5,794 nucleotides of DNA. Origin: Anaerolineales bacterium (lineage in GTDB: Bacteria > Chloroflexota > Anaerolineae > Anaerolineales > DRMV01). Numbering within the stretch: position 1 is the stretch's first letter; each line of letters opens with the position of its first letter. Below the pieces are notes generated by a model, which had not been told where the DNA came from, did no database searches, and worked only from the letters and a program-made list of their open reading frames with translations. The DNA lies in assembly GCA_027026295.1 (NCBI GenBank), contig JALVOR010000123.1, positions 1 to 5,794 of the forward strand. Direction: 5' to 3'. This document shows, piece by piece, positions 1 to 5,703 of this stretch. The position numbers and the translations under genes were made by a program.

Positions 1-10
1 CAAAACACCT

Positions 11-45
11 AAATCGCAAATCCTAAATCGCCAATCCCAGATCGC
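11..45. repeat. Tandem heptamer tract (five 7-bp units)
   Basis: Five consecutive 7-bp units run up to the stop codon of the neighbouring gene. On the plus strand they are AAATCGC at 11 and 25, AAATCCT at 18, CAATCCC at 32 and AGATCGC at 39. The shared core is an AATC flanked by variable bases. The tract starts immediately after the TGA of the minus-strand gene, so it would form the start of that gene's 3' UTR. It resembles the short tandem heptanucleotide repeats known from cyanobacterial intergenic DNA, but no homology is implied. No hairpin followed by a T-run is visible in it. It may continue beyond the window edge. Confidence 0.75.
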
Positions 46-1749
46 TCATTTGCGTTTCACGATGCGCTCCGCTTCGCGGCTCAACAGGCGGCGCAGAATG
101 GCCACCGCCGCGGCGTAGGTCGGATCCATGCCGTAATACGACAGGCTGCCCGCGCCCAGGTTCTTGCCTTTACTCAGGGGGGTGTCTGAGGCGTAGTGAA
201 TGATGCCCAGGTCGAAGGGCAGCCGCGCCAGGGGGAAGTGGACGATTTCGTCCACCGGGTAACGTTTGGGGCGCACCATTTCGTAAATGGCGGAAAGGTA
301 CGGCCCGGCTTCCATCTCGATGTCGGTGTAGCCTTCCCGGTAGAACACGCCCATGTAGCCCGCGGTCTGCAGGAAGGTGCCCCGCACGGTAACGGCTTTC
401 TGGTTGTCGAGCACGGTGCCGTAGACCAGGTAGGGGCTGACGTCGTGGGCGCTGAATGCGTTGGGGAAGAGGTAGGTGTTGCGGGAATGCTCGTCGTGGA
501 CGACGTTGGGGATCATCACGTCGCCCACCGCGCCGTTGAGGGTTGCGGCCTTGCCCATGATGTACACCCCGCGCACCTCGCCCACCCGCTCGGCCACCTG
601 GGAAAGCACGTGATAAGCCGCCAGCCCCAGGGGGTAGTCGATGTTGAGGATGAACGCGTCGCTCTCGGCCAGTTGCTCCCAGGGCAGGTCGCGCAGGCGG
701 GGGTCGACGAACTGACCGCGCAGGCGGCGGATTTCGATGGCCTGGGCTTCCAGGTCGAAACTGTGTTCCGAAGGGATGCGGGTGATGCCCAACGCGGCTT
801 CGTGCGCCAGTTGCCCGTCGCGGGTAGCGCGCCCTTCGGGCGTGTTTTGGTATTTCTTGAGGACGTAGTAGAGGAAATTTTCCCTGCTGGAAGGCATGTT
901 GCCCTGCCAGATGGCTTTCCATTCCTCCCGCAGCAGCGGGTCGGCGGCATGGGCGGCAAAGTCGCTGAGGGTTTTCTCGTGGCGCAGGGCATAGCCCGCC
1001 AGCAGGTTGGGCAGGCTGTGGGGATTGCTGGAGATGAAATAGACCGGGCGTTCCAGAATGCGGGGGGCGTGCTGTTCAATGTGTTCCCACCAGGCGTGGG
1101 TGGCGCGGCGGTATTCGCTCAGTGAGCCGCTGAGCAGGCGCACGAAGAAACGCTGTTTGCGCTTTCGCGCCTGCCGCAAATTGGGCAGGAAATCAGCGCC
1201 CCATGCCTGCTTCAGGCGTTCCAGGTCGTCGGCGCTCATGCGAAGGGCGTTGGCCAGTTTTTCTGTTGAGGTGGCGTCGTCAAGCAGGTTTTCGTCGGCT
1301 TCCAGCAGCAGGGTGTGGATTTTGTTCCATTCGATCTGGAAAGCGGTCAGCATGGGCACGATGTCGTCGATGTCGGAGCGGCTGGCGATGTAACAGGCCA
1401 GGGTTTCGTCGCCATCCCAGAAGCACCGGCGACGGCGGGCGCGAGCAGCCACTGGTTGCCAGGTTTCCACGTCGCCTATGCTGTGGTGCAGGAAAACCTG
1501 ACGGCTTTGCCCCAGCAAGACCCGGCGCACTTGGACGATGCAGGGAGGCAGACGTAAGATGCTGTAAATAAAGGCGTTCAAATCCGGGGCTGGTGTCTCG
1601 GCATGGGGGTGCAGCAGGGAATTTGTGCGCTGATGGACTTCTTCCAACGCCCGCACCGGCACCTCGTCGGTACTGCGCAGCAGCGAGTAATAAGTGCGCA
1701 AGTAGAGTTCAATCTCTTCTGAGGCTGTGCGCGGCACCGTACGTTCCAT
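46..1749 (-). CDS. Uncharacterised protein (DUF6909-like) with nucleoside-phosphorylase-like C-terminal half
   Basis: A 567-residue protein of unknown function; it looks like the family annotated as DUF6909, recalled from memory. No signal peptide or membrane segment is visible, so it is probably cytoplasmic. The N-terminal part (about 1-230) is helical and rich in charged residues, with a basic run near 104-108. The C-terminal half has marks of the PNP/UDP phosphorylase and MTA/SAH nucleosidase fold: a MGKAATL...GDVMIP segment (398-414) that resembles the glycine-rich loop and GDVVI motif, an IEMEAG segment (477-482) like the substrate-binding EMEA motif, and an HYASDTP segment (518-524) placed where the catalytic Asp lies in that fold. 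The fold assignment is my inference and activity is unproven. Its ATG shares one base with the TAA of the upstream membrane-protein gene (TAATG), with GGGAG about 10 nt upstream, implying translational coupling. It is the last gene of the unit visible here. Confidence 0.85.
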   Translation of the reverse strand: MERTVPRTASEEIELYLRTYYSLLRSTDEVPVRALEEVHQRTNSLLHPHAETPAPDLNAFIYSILRLPPCIVQVRRVLLGQSRQVFLHHSIGDVETWQPVAARARRRRCFWDGDETLACYIASRSDIDDIVPMLTAFQIEWNKIHTLLLEADENLLDDATSTEKLANALRMSADDLERLKQAWGADFLPNLRQARKRKQRFFVRLLSGSLSEYRRATHAWWEHIEQHAPRILERPVYFISSNPHSLPNLLAGYALRHEKTLSDFAAHAADPLLREEWKAIWQGNMPSSRENFLYYVLKKYQNTPEGRATRDGQLAHEAALGITRIPSEHSFDLEAQAIEIRRLRGQFVDPRLRDLPWEQLAESDAFILNIDYPLGLAAYHVLSQVAERVGEVRGVYIMGKAATLNGAVGDVMIPNVVHDEHSRNTYLFPNAFSAHDVSPYLVYGTVLDNQKAVTVRGTFLQTAGYMGVFYREGYTDIEMEAGPYLSAIYEMVRPKRYPVDEIVHFPLARLPFDLGIIHYASDTPLSKGKNLGAGSLSYYGMDPTYAAAVAILRRLLSREAERIVKRK

Positions 1750-2390
1750 TAGAATTCATCTCCCAATGAGTCGTCGGGGGATTCTTTTTTCAGTGTGGCC
1801 GAGATGATGGCCTGTATGATGCCCCACAACGCCCAGAGCGACACCCACAACAGCAGCACGACCAGCACATCAACGCCAGCGTAAGGGGCGGGCCCGGGCA
1901 ACAGCCATGAGGGCGGAAAAGGGAGCCAGCCCTTGGCAGCGTTCAGGTGCACAAGCCCAATGCCGCCTGCCAGTGCCGCCAGAAAGATGAGGATGTTTGC
2001 CAGTTTCCCGCTTTCCAGTTGCGAGATGCGCTTGCGCGTTTTTGGGGGGTATTCCAGATCCAGCACTGTGTATGGGGTGATTCCGGCAACGCGATAGACG
2101 ATGGCGTAGATGGTGGAATAGATGGCATAAAGGAAGATGGTGTAGCCTACCGTGAGGATGATGATGATAATTGAAATCGGCAAACCCATTGGCCGTGCAG
2201 CCCATTGTGCGGGGACGTCGAACCAGCGATAGAAAGCGTTGTAATCCAGCGTCAGCAACGCGGCGAAGTAACTCAATACAGGCAATAACACGGCCAGCAT
2301 GCAGCCGATGCCGCCCCACGCGGCCGGGCCGCGGACGCGCCGGGAGAAGGAAGGCATTTCCGGGCGGCTGCTATGGCGGTAAGTTCCCAT
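1749..2390 (-). CDS. Hypothetical four-helix integral membrane protein
   Basis: A 213-residue protein with four strongly hydrophobic segments at about 25-47, 70-98, 128-148 and 171-196. The N-terminus (1-21) is basic, with RHSSR and RRVR, which favours a cytoplasmic N-terminus. The loop after helix 2 (about 99-127) carries a proline/charged stretch ending in KTRKR, which fits a cytoplasmic loop by the positive-inside rule. The tail is short and acidic (ESPDD...DEF). I see no enzyme or transporter motif, so no function is given. The start is supported by a full AGGAGG six bases upstream, lying inside the last codons of the preceding gene; an alternative Met at residue 12 has no comparable site. 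The gene starts 1 bp after the FAD/Fe-S gene and overlaps the start of the next by one base, so it is tightly coupled on both sides and may anchor or serve its partners. Confidence 0.85.
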   Translation of the reverse strand: MGTYRHSSRPEMPSFSRRVRGPAAWGGIGCMLAVLLPVLSYFAALLTLDYNAFYRWFDVPAQWAARPMGLPISIIIIILTVGYTIFLYAIYSTIYAIVYRVAGITPYTVLDLEYPPKTRKRISQLESGKLANILIFLAALAGGIGLVHLNAAKGWLPFPPSWLLPGPAPYAGVDVLVVLLLWVSLWALWGIIQAIISATLKKESPDDSLGDEF

Positions 2391-2391
2391 T

Positions 2392-3801
2392 TCATACCTC
2401 CTGAGCGGCGTGCTCGACCGCGCGCACGATTTTGTAGTAACCGGTGCAGCGGCACAGGTTGCCGCTGAGGGCTTCTTGAATGGTCTCGCGGTCGGGGTGG
2501 GGATGCTCTTCCAGCAGTTTGACGGTGGTCATCACAAAGCCGGGGGTGCAGAAGCCGCACTGCACCGCGCCGGCCTCTACGAAGGCCTGCTGCACCGCGT
2601 GCAGGGTTTCGCCCTGCGCCAAGCCCTCGACGGTGACGATGTCGCGGCCATAGGCTGCGGGTGCGGGAATCAGACAACTGAGCGCGGCCACGCCGTCGAC
2701 GAACACTTCGCACGCGCCGCATTCACCCTCCGCGCACGCTTCTTTGGGGCCGGTGAAGCCGACTTCCTCGCGCAGCAGCCGCAGCAGGCTCTTGCGGAAG
2801 CCGCCCCGCACGCTCACCTCGCGACCGTTCACGCGCAGGCGGATGGGTGTCTCTGCGGTGAGCGCCACGGTTTTGGGCAGCGGGTTGGGCTGGGGGCGGG
2901 CTTTGCCCCACAACAGCGGCGGCCGTTCGGGGAAGCCTTCGGCCTCGCGGCCTTCGGCGATGCGCAGCAAAGCACGCTTGACCAGCACGGCCACCATGCG
3001 GCGGCGGTAATCGGCGGAGGCGCGCAGGTCGTCGATGGGGCGGGCGGCGGCAGCAGCCAGGCGAGCGGCCTCGGCAATGGCGGCTTCGTCCAGCCGCTTG
3101 CCCTGCAAAAAGGCTTCGGCTTCGGGCGCGCGGATGATGGTCGGCGCGACCGCGCCCAAGGTGATTTTGGCGTCCTGCACCACGCCGTCTTCCACGGTGA
3201 GCACCGCCGCGGCGCTGACCACCGAAATCACCTGCGCCTGGCGCAAGCCCATCTTGAGGAACACGCCCCGCTGGTTGGGCTGCATTGCGGGGAAGGCGAT
3301 GTCGGTGAGCATTTCGTCGGGCCGCATCACGGTGCGGCGCACGCCGGTGTAAAAATCGCTCAGCGGCACGGTGCGCTCGCCGTGCACCGAGCGCAGGGTG
3401 ATCTGTGCGCCTAACGCCATCAGCGGCACGATGGTATCGTTGGCCGGGGAGGCGGTGACCAGGTTGCCCGCGATGGTGGCGCGGTTGCGGATTTGCGGCG
3501 AGCCCACGCCCCAACTGGCCTGCGCCAAGGGGAAGCCGTATTGCCGCAGGATGGGCGAGACCTCGGCCTGGCTGTGCAGCACGCCGGGGCCTAAGTGCAC
3601 CCAGTCGTCTTTCAGGGCAATTTCGTCCAGCCCGGGGATGCGGGTGATGTCAATCAGCACCTCTACACCGGGGCGCACGTTGCGCTGAAGTTCCAGCATC
3701 AAATCGGTCGCCCCGGCCACAATGCGCGCCCCTTCGCCATGCTCGGCGAGGGCTTGCAGGGCGTCTTCCAGGTTAGCGGCAAGGATATAAGTTTTCCACA
3801 T
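2392..3801 (-). CDS. Fused FAD-binding and 2Fe-2S subunit of a molybdenum hydroxylase (xanthine dehydrogenase/CO dehydrogenase family)
   Basis: A 469-residue electron-transfer protein joining two subunits that are usually separate (CoxM/XdhB type and CoxS/XdhC type). Residues 1-283 are the FAD subunit: VAGATDLM (28-35) and GSPQIRNRATIAGN (100-113) followed by ASPANDT (117-123) are the flavin-binding loops, and 170-283 is the C-terminal flavoprotein domain. A proline-rich linker spans about 285-315. Residues 318-469 are the Fe-S subunit with all eight cysteines: C356, C361, C364 and C376 for the plant-ferredoxin-type cluster, and C415, C418, C450 and C452 (QCGFC...CRC) for the cluster nearest the Mo cofactor. 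Electrons taken at a separate Mo-cofactor subunit would pass through both clusters to FAD. That subunit is not adjacent; its C-terminus lies at the right edge of the window. The substrate cannot be told from this polypeptide. The start fits the family's N-terminus and has GGAG 8 nt upstream. The order FAD then Fe-S is the reverse of eukaryotic xanthine dehydrogenase. Confidence 0.93.
   Translation of the reverse strand: MWKTYILAANLEDALQALAEHGEGARIVAGATDLMLELQRNVRPGVEVLIDITRIPGLDEIALKDDWVHLGPGVLHSQAEVSPILRQYGFPLAQASWGVGSPQIRNRATIAGNLVTASPANDTIVPLMALGAQITLRSVHGERTVPLSDFYTGVRRTVMRPDEMLTDIAFPAMQPNQRGVFLKMGLRQAQVISVVSAAAVLTVEDGVVQDAKITLGAVAPTIIRAPEAEAFLQGKRLDEAAIAEAARLAAAAARPIDDLRASADYRRRMVAVLVKRALLRIAEGREAEGFPERPPLLWGKARPQPNPLPKTVALTAETPIRLRVNGREVSVRGGFRKSLLRLLREEVGFTGPKEACAEGECGACEVFVDGVAALSCLIPAPAAYGRDIVTVEGLAQGETLHAVQQAFVEAGAVQCGFCTPGFVMTTVKLLEEHPHPDRETIQEALSGNLCRCTGYYKIVRAVEHAAQEV
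2397..2402 (-). promoter_or_regulatory. Shine-Dalgarno site AGGAGG for the membrane-protein gene
   Basis: A consensus AGGAGG lies six bases before the ATG at 2390. It is embedded in the last codons (Gln-Glu-Val) of the upstream FAD/Fe-S gene, so ribosomes finishing that gene can restart on the next. It decides the start at 2390 over the internal Met at residue 12. Confidence 0.8.
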
Positions 3802-3855
3802 GGGGGTAACTCCGGGGGAAGTGTTACGGTGTCAGGCGTTGCGGAGGCTGGGTCG

Positions 3856-5202
3856 CTATTCCAACAGCCCCAACACCACCGGCAGCAACTGTTTCTTGCG
3901 CGAAACCACGCCTTCGGCCAAGCGGGTGCCGTCGGCCAGGCGGGGGTAGGGCAGGTCGTTCAGCACTTCCGGCGGGTTGGAAAACACCAACCGGCTGGAG
4001 CCGCGCACCACGTCGGTGACCATGAGAATGGCAAAATCCCAGCCGCGGTGTTCGCACAGCCGTTCCAGCGCGGCCTGGATTTCTTCCAGATGCTCGTCCA
4101 GTTGCACCAGGCTGGTCACTTCGGCCTGGGCAATGCCAAAGCGCAGGCCGCCCGCGGTGTATTCCTTCAGGTCGGTGGAGACCACGTCGTCGGGGTCGCG
4201 ACTGGCCAGCCCCGCGCCCGCCGAAAGCAGCGCCTCGCCGAAACCCTGCACGTTTTCGCCTTCCAAGGGGCTGCCCATGAGGAACGCCCAGCGCGCCAAG
4301 CGCTCCGCGGCCTGCCGGTCGCGCTCGGTGGTGGTGGGGGAAGTGAGAATCAGGGTGTCGGAAAGCAGCCCCGCGAGCAGCAGCCCGGCGATTTCCGGCG
4401 GTGCGCTCAGCCCCGCCTCCGCGATGCGCTCGGAAACCAGGGTGCTGGTGCTGCCCACCACGTCCACGGTGAAGCGGATGGGGGCTTTGGTGTAGGGGTT
4501 GCCGAGGCGATGGTGGTCGAGCACTTCCAGCAGTTCGGCTTCTTCCAACGCGCCGATGGCCTGGGCAGGCTCGTTGTGGTCCACCAAAACCACTTTCAGG
4601 CGCGGCGGGTTGAGCAAGTCGCGCTGGCGGCACACGCCCTGGTAGCGGCCTTTGTCGTCCACCACGATGAAGAAGTTGTGCTCTTCGCGCAAAATGCGGT
4701 TGAGCGCGTCGCGGATGTGGGTTTCGGCGCGGAAGTGCGAGACGCTGGTGTCGCAGGCTTCGGCTGCCGGGCGGGCGAGAAAGTCGCAAATGCGCTGGCT
4801 GCCGCCCTCCGGTTTTGGCCCCACCAGCCGCCCCAAAAAGTCGAACAGGCTCAGGCCGGTAATCAGGCCGTAGGGCGTGCCGTCTTCGTTGACCACGGGC
4901 GCAACGCCGCCGGTGCGGTTGGCAATAGCCCACGCGTCGCGCAGGGGCTGGTCGGGCGTCACCGTATCCAGGCGGCGGGAAACCGCGGCGAAGCGCGGCG
5001 AGGCGTCGGTCAGCAGTTTGGGCGGCTTGAGCCCCAGCCGTTCCAGCGCCCAGGTGGTTTGGGGGTTGAGGGAACCCGCGCGGGCCGCGATGGCATTCGT
5101 GCCGTCGCGTTCCCGCAGCAGCCACGCATACCCCACCGCCGCGGCGATGGAATCGGTGTCGGGGTTGACGTGCCCGACGACGTAAACGGTGCCTTTTTTC
5201 AT
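3856..5202 (-). CDS. ppaC: CBS-domain manganese-dependent inorganic pyrophosphatase (family II PPase)
   Basis: A 448-residue soluble DHH-superfamily enzyme that hydrolyses pyrophosphate to phosphate and so drives nucleotide, tRNA-charging and polymer synthesis. All signature motifs are present: GHVNPDTDS (10-18; metal ligands H11, D15, D17), VDHNE (207-211), LDHH (228-231), LLSDTL...SPT (279-289, with D282) and the C-terminal substrate-binding SRKKQ (434-438). Two CBS domains, about 63-125 and 138-199, are inserted between the first motif and DHNE, as in known CBS-PPases; I see no DRTGG domain between them, so this is the shorter type. CBS-PPases of this kind are known to be inhibited or activated by adenine nucleotides, and this one is likely to respond likewise. 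The start is firm: an in-frame TGA lies two codons upstream and GAGGTGA is six bases before the ATG. A 54-bp gap without an obvious terminator separates it from the FAD/Fe-S gene, so co-transcription is likely. Confidence 0.95.
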   Translation of the reverse strand: MKKGTVYVVGHVNPDTDSIAAAVGYAWLLRERDGTNAIAARAGSLNPQTTWALERLGLKPPKLLTDASPRFAAVSRRLDTVTPDQPLRDAWAIANRTGGVAPVVNEDGTPYGLITGLSLFDFLGRLVGPKPEGGSQRICDFLARPAAEACDTSVSHFRAETHIRDALNRILREEHNFFIVVDDKGRYQGVCRQRDLLNPPRLKVVLVDHNEPAQAIGALEEAELLEVLDHHRLGNPYTKAPIRFTVDVVGSTSTLVSERIAEAGLSAPPEIAGLLLAGLLSDTLILTSPTTTERDRQAAERLARWAFLMGSPLEGENVQGFGEALLSAGAGLASRDPDDVVSTDLKEYTAGGLRFGIAQAEVTSLVQLDEHLEEIQAALERLCEHRGWDFAILMVTDVVRGSSRLVFSNPPEVLNDLPYPRLADGTRLAEGVVSRKKQLLPVVLGLLE

Positions 5203-5208
5203 CTTATG

Positions 5209-5215
5209 TCACCTC
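5209..5215 (-). promoter_or_regulatory. Shine-Dalgarno site GAGGTGA for the pyrophosphatase
   Basis: GAGGTGA lies six bases before the ATG at 5202. The TGA in this motif is also an in-frame stop for the pyrophosphatase reading frame, so no start further upstream is possible. Confidence 0.8.
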
Positions 5216-5293
5216 GCCGGGGGAAAGAACGGCTTTGTCGTGGAAGTTGGCAATCGCTTAGCCTGAAGAAAATGGAGTGCGGATGAGGCGCAC

Positions 5294-5321
5294 GAATTGC
5301 GAATTGCGAGTGGCGAATTGC
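5294..5321. repeat. Tandem heptamer GAATTGC, four units
   Basis: Four head-to-tail 7-bp units: GAATTGC at 5294, 5301 and 5315, with a degenerate GAGTGGC at 5308. It lies in the presumed 5' leader of the pyrophosphatase mRNA, about 90 bp before its start. The period is the same as in the tract at 11-45, but the unit sequence differs. Confidence 0.8.
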
Positions 5322-5330
5322 GGGAGAAAT

Positions 5331-5376
5331 TTCTGTGTTCTCTGCGCCTCTTCTGTGTCCTCTGTGTCTTTTCTGT
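5331..5376. repeat. TCTGTG-type tract with about 10-bp spacing
   Basis: On the plus strand TCTG recurs at 5332, 5341, 5352, 5361 and 5372, mostly as TTCTGTGT or CTCTGTG, with gaps alternating 9 and 11 bp. On the minus strand, which is transcribed, it reads as a series of ACACAGA units. Its orientation is inverted relative to the CACAGATT tract at 5515-5554. It looks like dispersed low-complexity intergenic repeat material; no function is known to me. Confidence 0.7.
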
Positions 5377-5401
5377 TCGTCAAGGCCGAGCAGATACAGA
5401 A

Positions 5402-5431
5402 ATTCTACCACGGGAAGGGGTGGCAAAACAA
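5402..5431 (-). promoter_or_regulatory. Candidate sigma-70-like promoter for the pyrophosphatase operon
   Basis: On the minus strand TTGTTT (5426-5431, three of six consensus bases) is followed after 18 bp by TAGAAT (5402-5407, five of six), preceded by TGG that gives an extended -10 flavour. Transcription would start near 5395 and leave a leader of about 190 nt. The -35 box lies in the T-tract of the upstream terminator. Because the terminator should stop transcription of the large-subunit gene, a promoter on this stretch is expected, but the -35 match is weak and the call is tentative. Confidence 0.35.
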
Positions 5432-5463
5432 AAACCTGCCAGGTCGGCACGGCCTGGCAGGTT
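5425..5463 (-). terminator. Intrinsic terminator downstream of the large-subunit gene
   Basis: A perfect 11-bp inverted repeat, AACCTGCCAGG at 5433-5443 and CCTGGCAGGTT at 5453-5463, can extend by one G-U and one C-G pair to leave a 5-nt loop. Read on the minus strand, the stem is followed directly by TTTGTTTT (5432-5425), so it fits a Rho-independent terminator for the gene ending at 5704, about 240 nt downstream of its stop. On the plus strand there is no T-run. The same palindrome type is a common dispersed intergenic element in this kind of genome, so it may be a repeat that has come to serve as a terminator. Confidence 0.75.
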
Positions 5464-5514
5464 GGTCGTCAGAAGTTTGCGGCATGTAATTGTTCAGCCT
5501 TAGCAAGAAGAAAC

Positions 5515-5554
5515 CACAGATTACACAGAAAGACATCCACAGATTTCACAGATT
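5515..5554. repeat. CACAGATT octamer tract
   Basis: CACAGATT occurs at 5515, 5538 and 5547, with a variant CACAGAAA at 5524. It is of the type commonly scattered in intergenic DNA of environmental bacteria. It is the inverted counterpart, one base different per unit, of the ATCCGTG tract at 5633-5668. Confidence 0.75.
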
Positions 5555-5632
5555 AGCAAAACACAAAAAACGCAACGCTTTCCTTCGTTTCTTGGCGCTT
5601 GACGGCACTTTGGCGGCTTGGGCGACCCAAAA

Positions 5633-5668
5633 ATCCGTGCGCATCCGTGGCTATCCGTGTTATCCGTG
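5633..5668. repeat. ATCCGTG tract, four units with 9-10 bp spacing
   Basis: ATCCGTG occurs at 5633, 5643, 5653 and 5662, so the spacing is 10, 10 and 9 bp, near one helical turn. It begins about 36 bp after the stop codon of the large-subunit gene. Its reverse complement (CACGGAT) differs by one base from the CACAGAT units at 5515-5554. Confidence 0.75.
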
Positions 5669-5703
5669 GTCTATTTCATTGTGGCTGAATGGTTGCCGCG
5701 GCA

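Larger units (their letters stand above)
5511..5672 (-). other. Long imperfect hairpin in the large-subunit 3' UTR, formed by two repeat tracts
   Basis: In minus-strand RNA, 5672-5654 can pair with 5529-5511 over 19 positions with one mismatch and three G-U pairs. Two further unit pairs (5632-5649 with 5538-5554) can extend it inwards across a small internal loop, leaving a loop of about 75 nt. On the plus strand the three wobble positions become C-A mismatches, so the fold is favoured only in the transcript of the large-subunit gene. It starts about 32 nt after that gene's stop and lies upstream of the terminator. Worked out by eye, not with a folding program. Confidence 0.5.
5203..5703. other. 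501-bp repeat-rich intergenic region between large-subunit gene and pyrophosphatase
   Basis: No convincing gene is seen. In minus-strand transcription order it holds two inverted octamer tracts (5633-5668 and 5515-5554) that can pair, an intrinsic terminator (5425-5463), a candidate promoter (5402-5431), a TCTGTG-type tract with about 10-bp spacing (5331-5376), a heptamer tract (5294-5321), and finally the pyrophosphatase ribosome binding site. Short open frames that cross it are made of repeat units and have no ribosome binding site or family resemblance. The base composition is lower in GC than the flanking genes. Confidence 0.8.

Noticed and set aside
196..1125. A 309-codon open frame on the plus strand
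   Set aside because: Antisense shadow of the 567-residue protein; His/Gly/Val-rich and without motifs.
2410..3414. A 334-codon open frame on the plus strand
   Set aside because: Antisense shadow of the FAD/Fe-S fusion, with biased composition and no family motif.
3802..3855. A terminator between the pyrophosphatase and FAD/Fe-S genes
   Set aside because: Only a weak 5-bp GTAAC/GTTAC inverted repeat is present and no T-run follows, so co-transcription is the simpler reading.
4914..4928. NRTGG in the pyrophosphatase as a DRTGG domain
   Set aside because: It is a short coincidental match at residues 95-99 inside the first CBS domain; there is no room for a separate DRTGG domain of about 100 residues between the CBS domains.
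3824..5125. A 433-codon open frame on the minus strand in another frame
   Set aside because: Out-of-frame reading of the pyrophosphatase gene, dominated by Arg, Gly, Pro and Ala.
3595..5286. A 563-codon open frame on the plus strand
   Set aside because: It lies opposite the pyrophosphatase and FAD gene, is rich in His, Gln, Gly and Val as expected of an antisense frame in GC-rich DNA, and has no recognisable domain; the minus-strand genes there have complete family motifs.
5199..5450. An 83-codon minus-strand open frame in the intergenic region
   Set aside because: It is built from the repeat tracts and the pyrophosphatase leader, has no ribosome binding site of note, and resembles no protein I know.
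5331..5668. A CRISPR array
   Set aside because: The units are only 7-10 bp, degenerate and without spacers of uniform length; no cas gene is near.
5203..5703. An insertion sequence or mobile element remnant
   Set aside because: No transposase fragment, no target-site duplication and no matched terminal inverted repeats bounding the region were seen; the inverted tracts are short multi-copy words.
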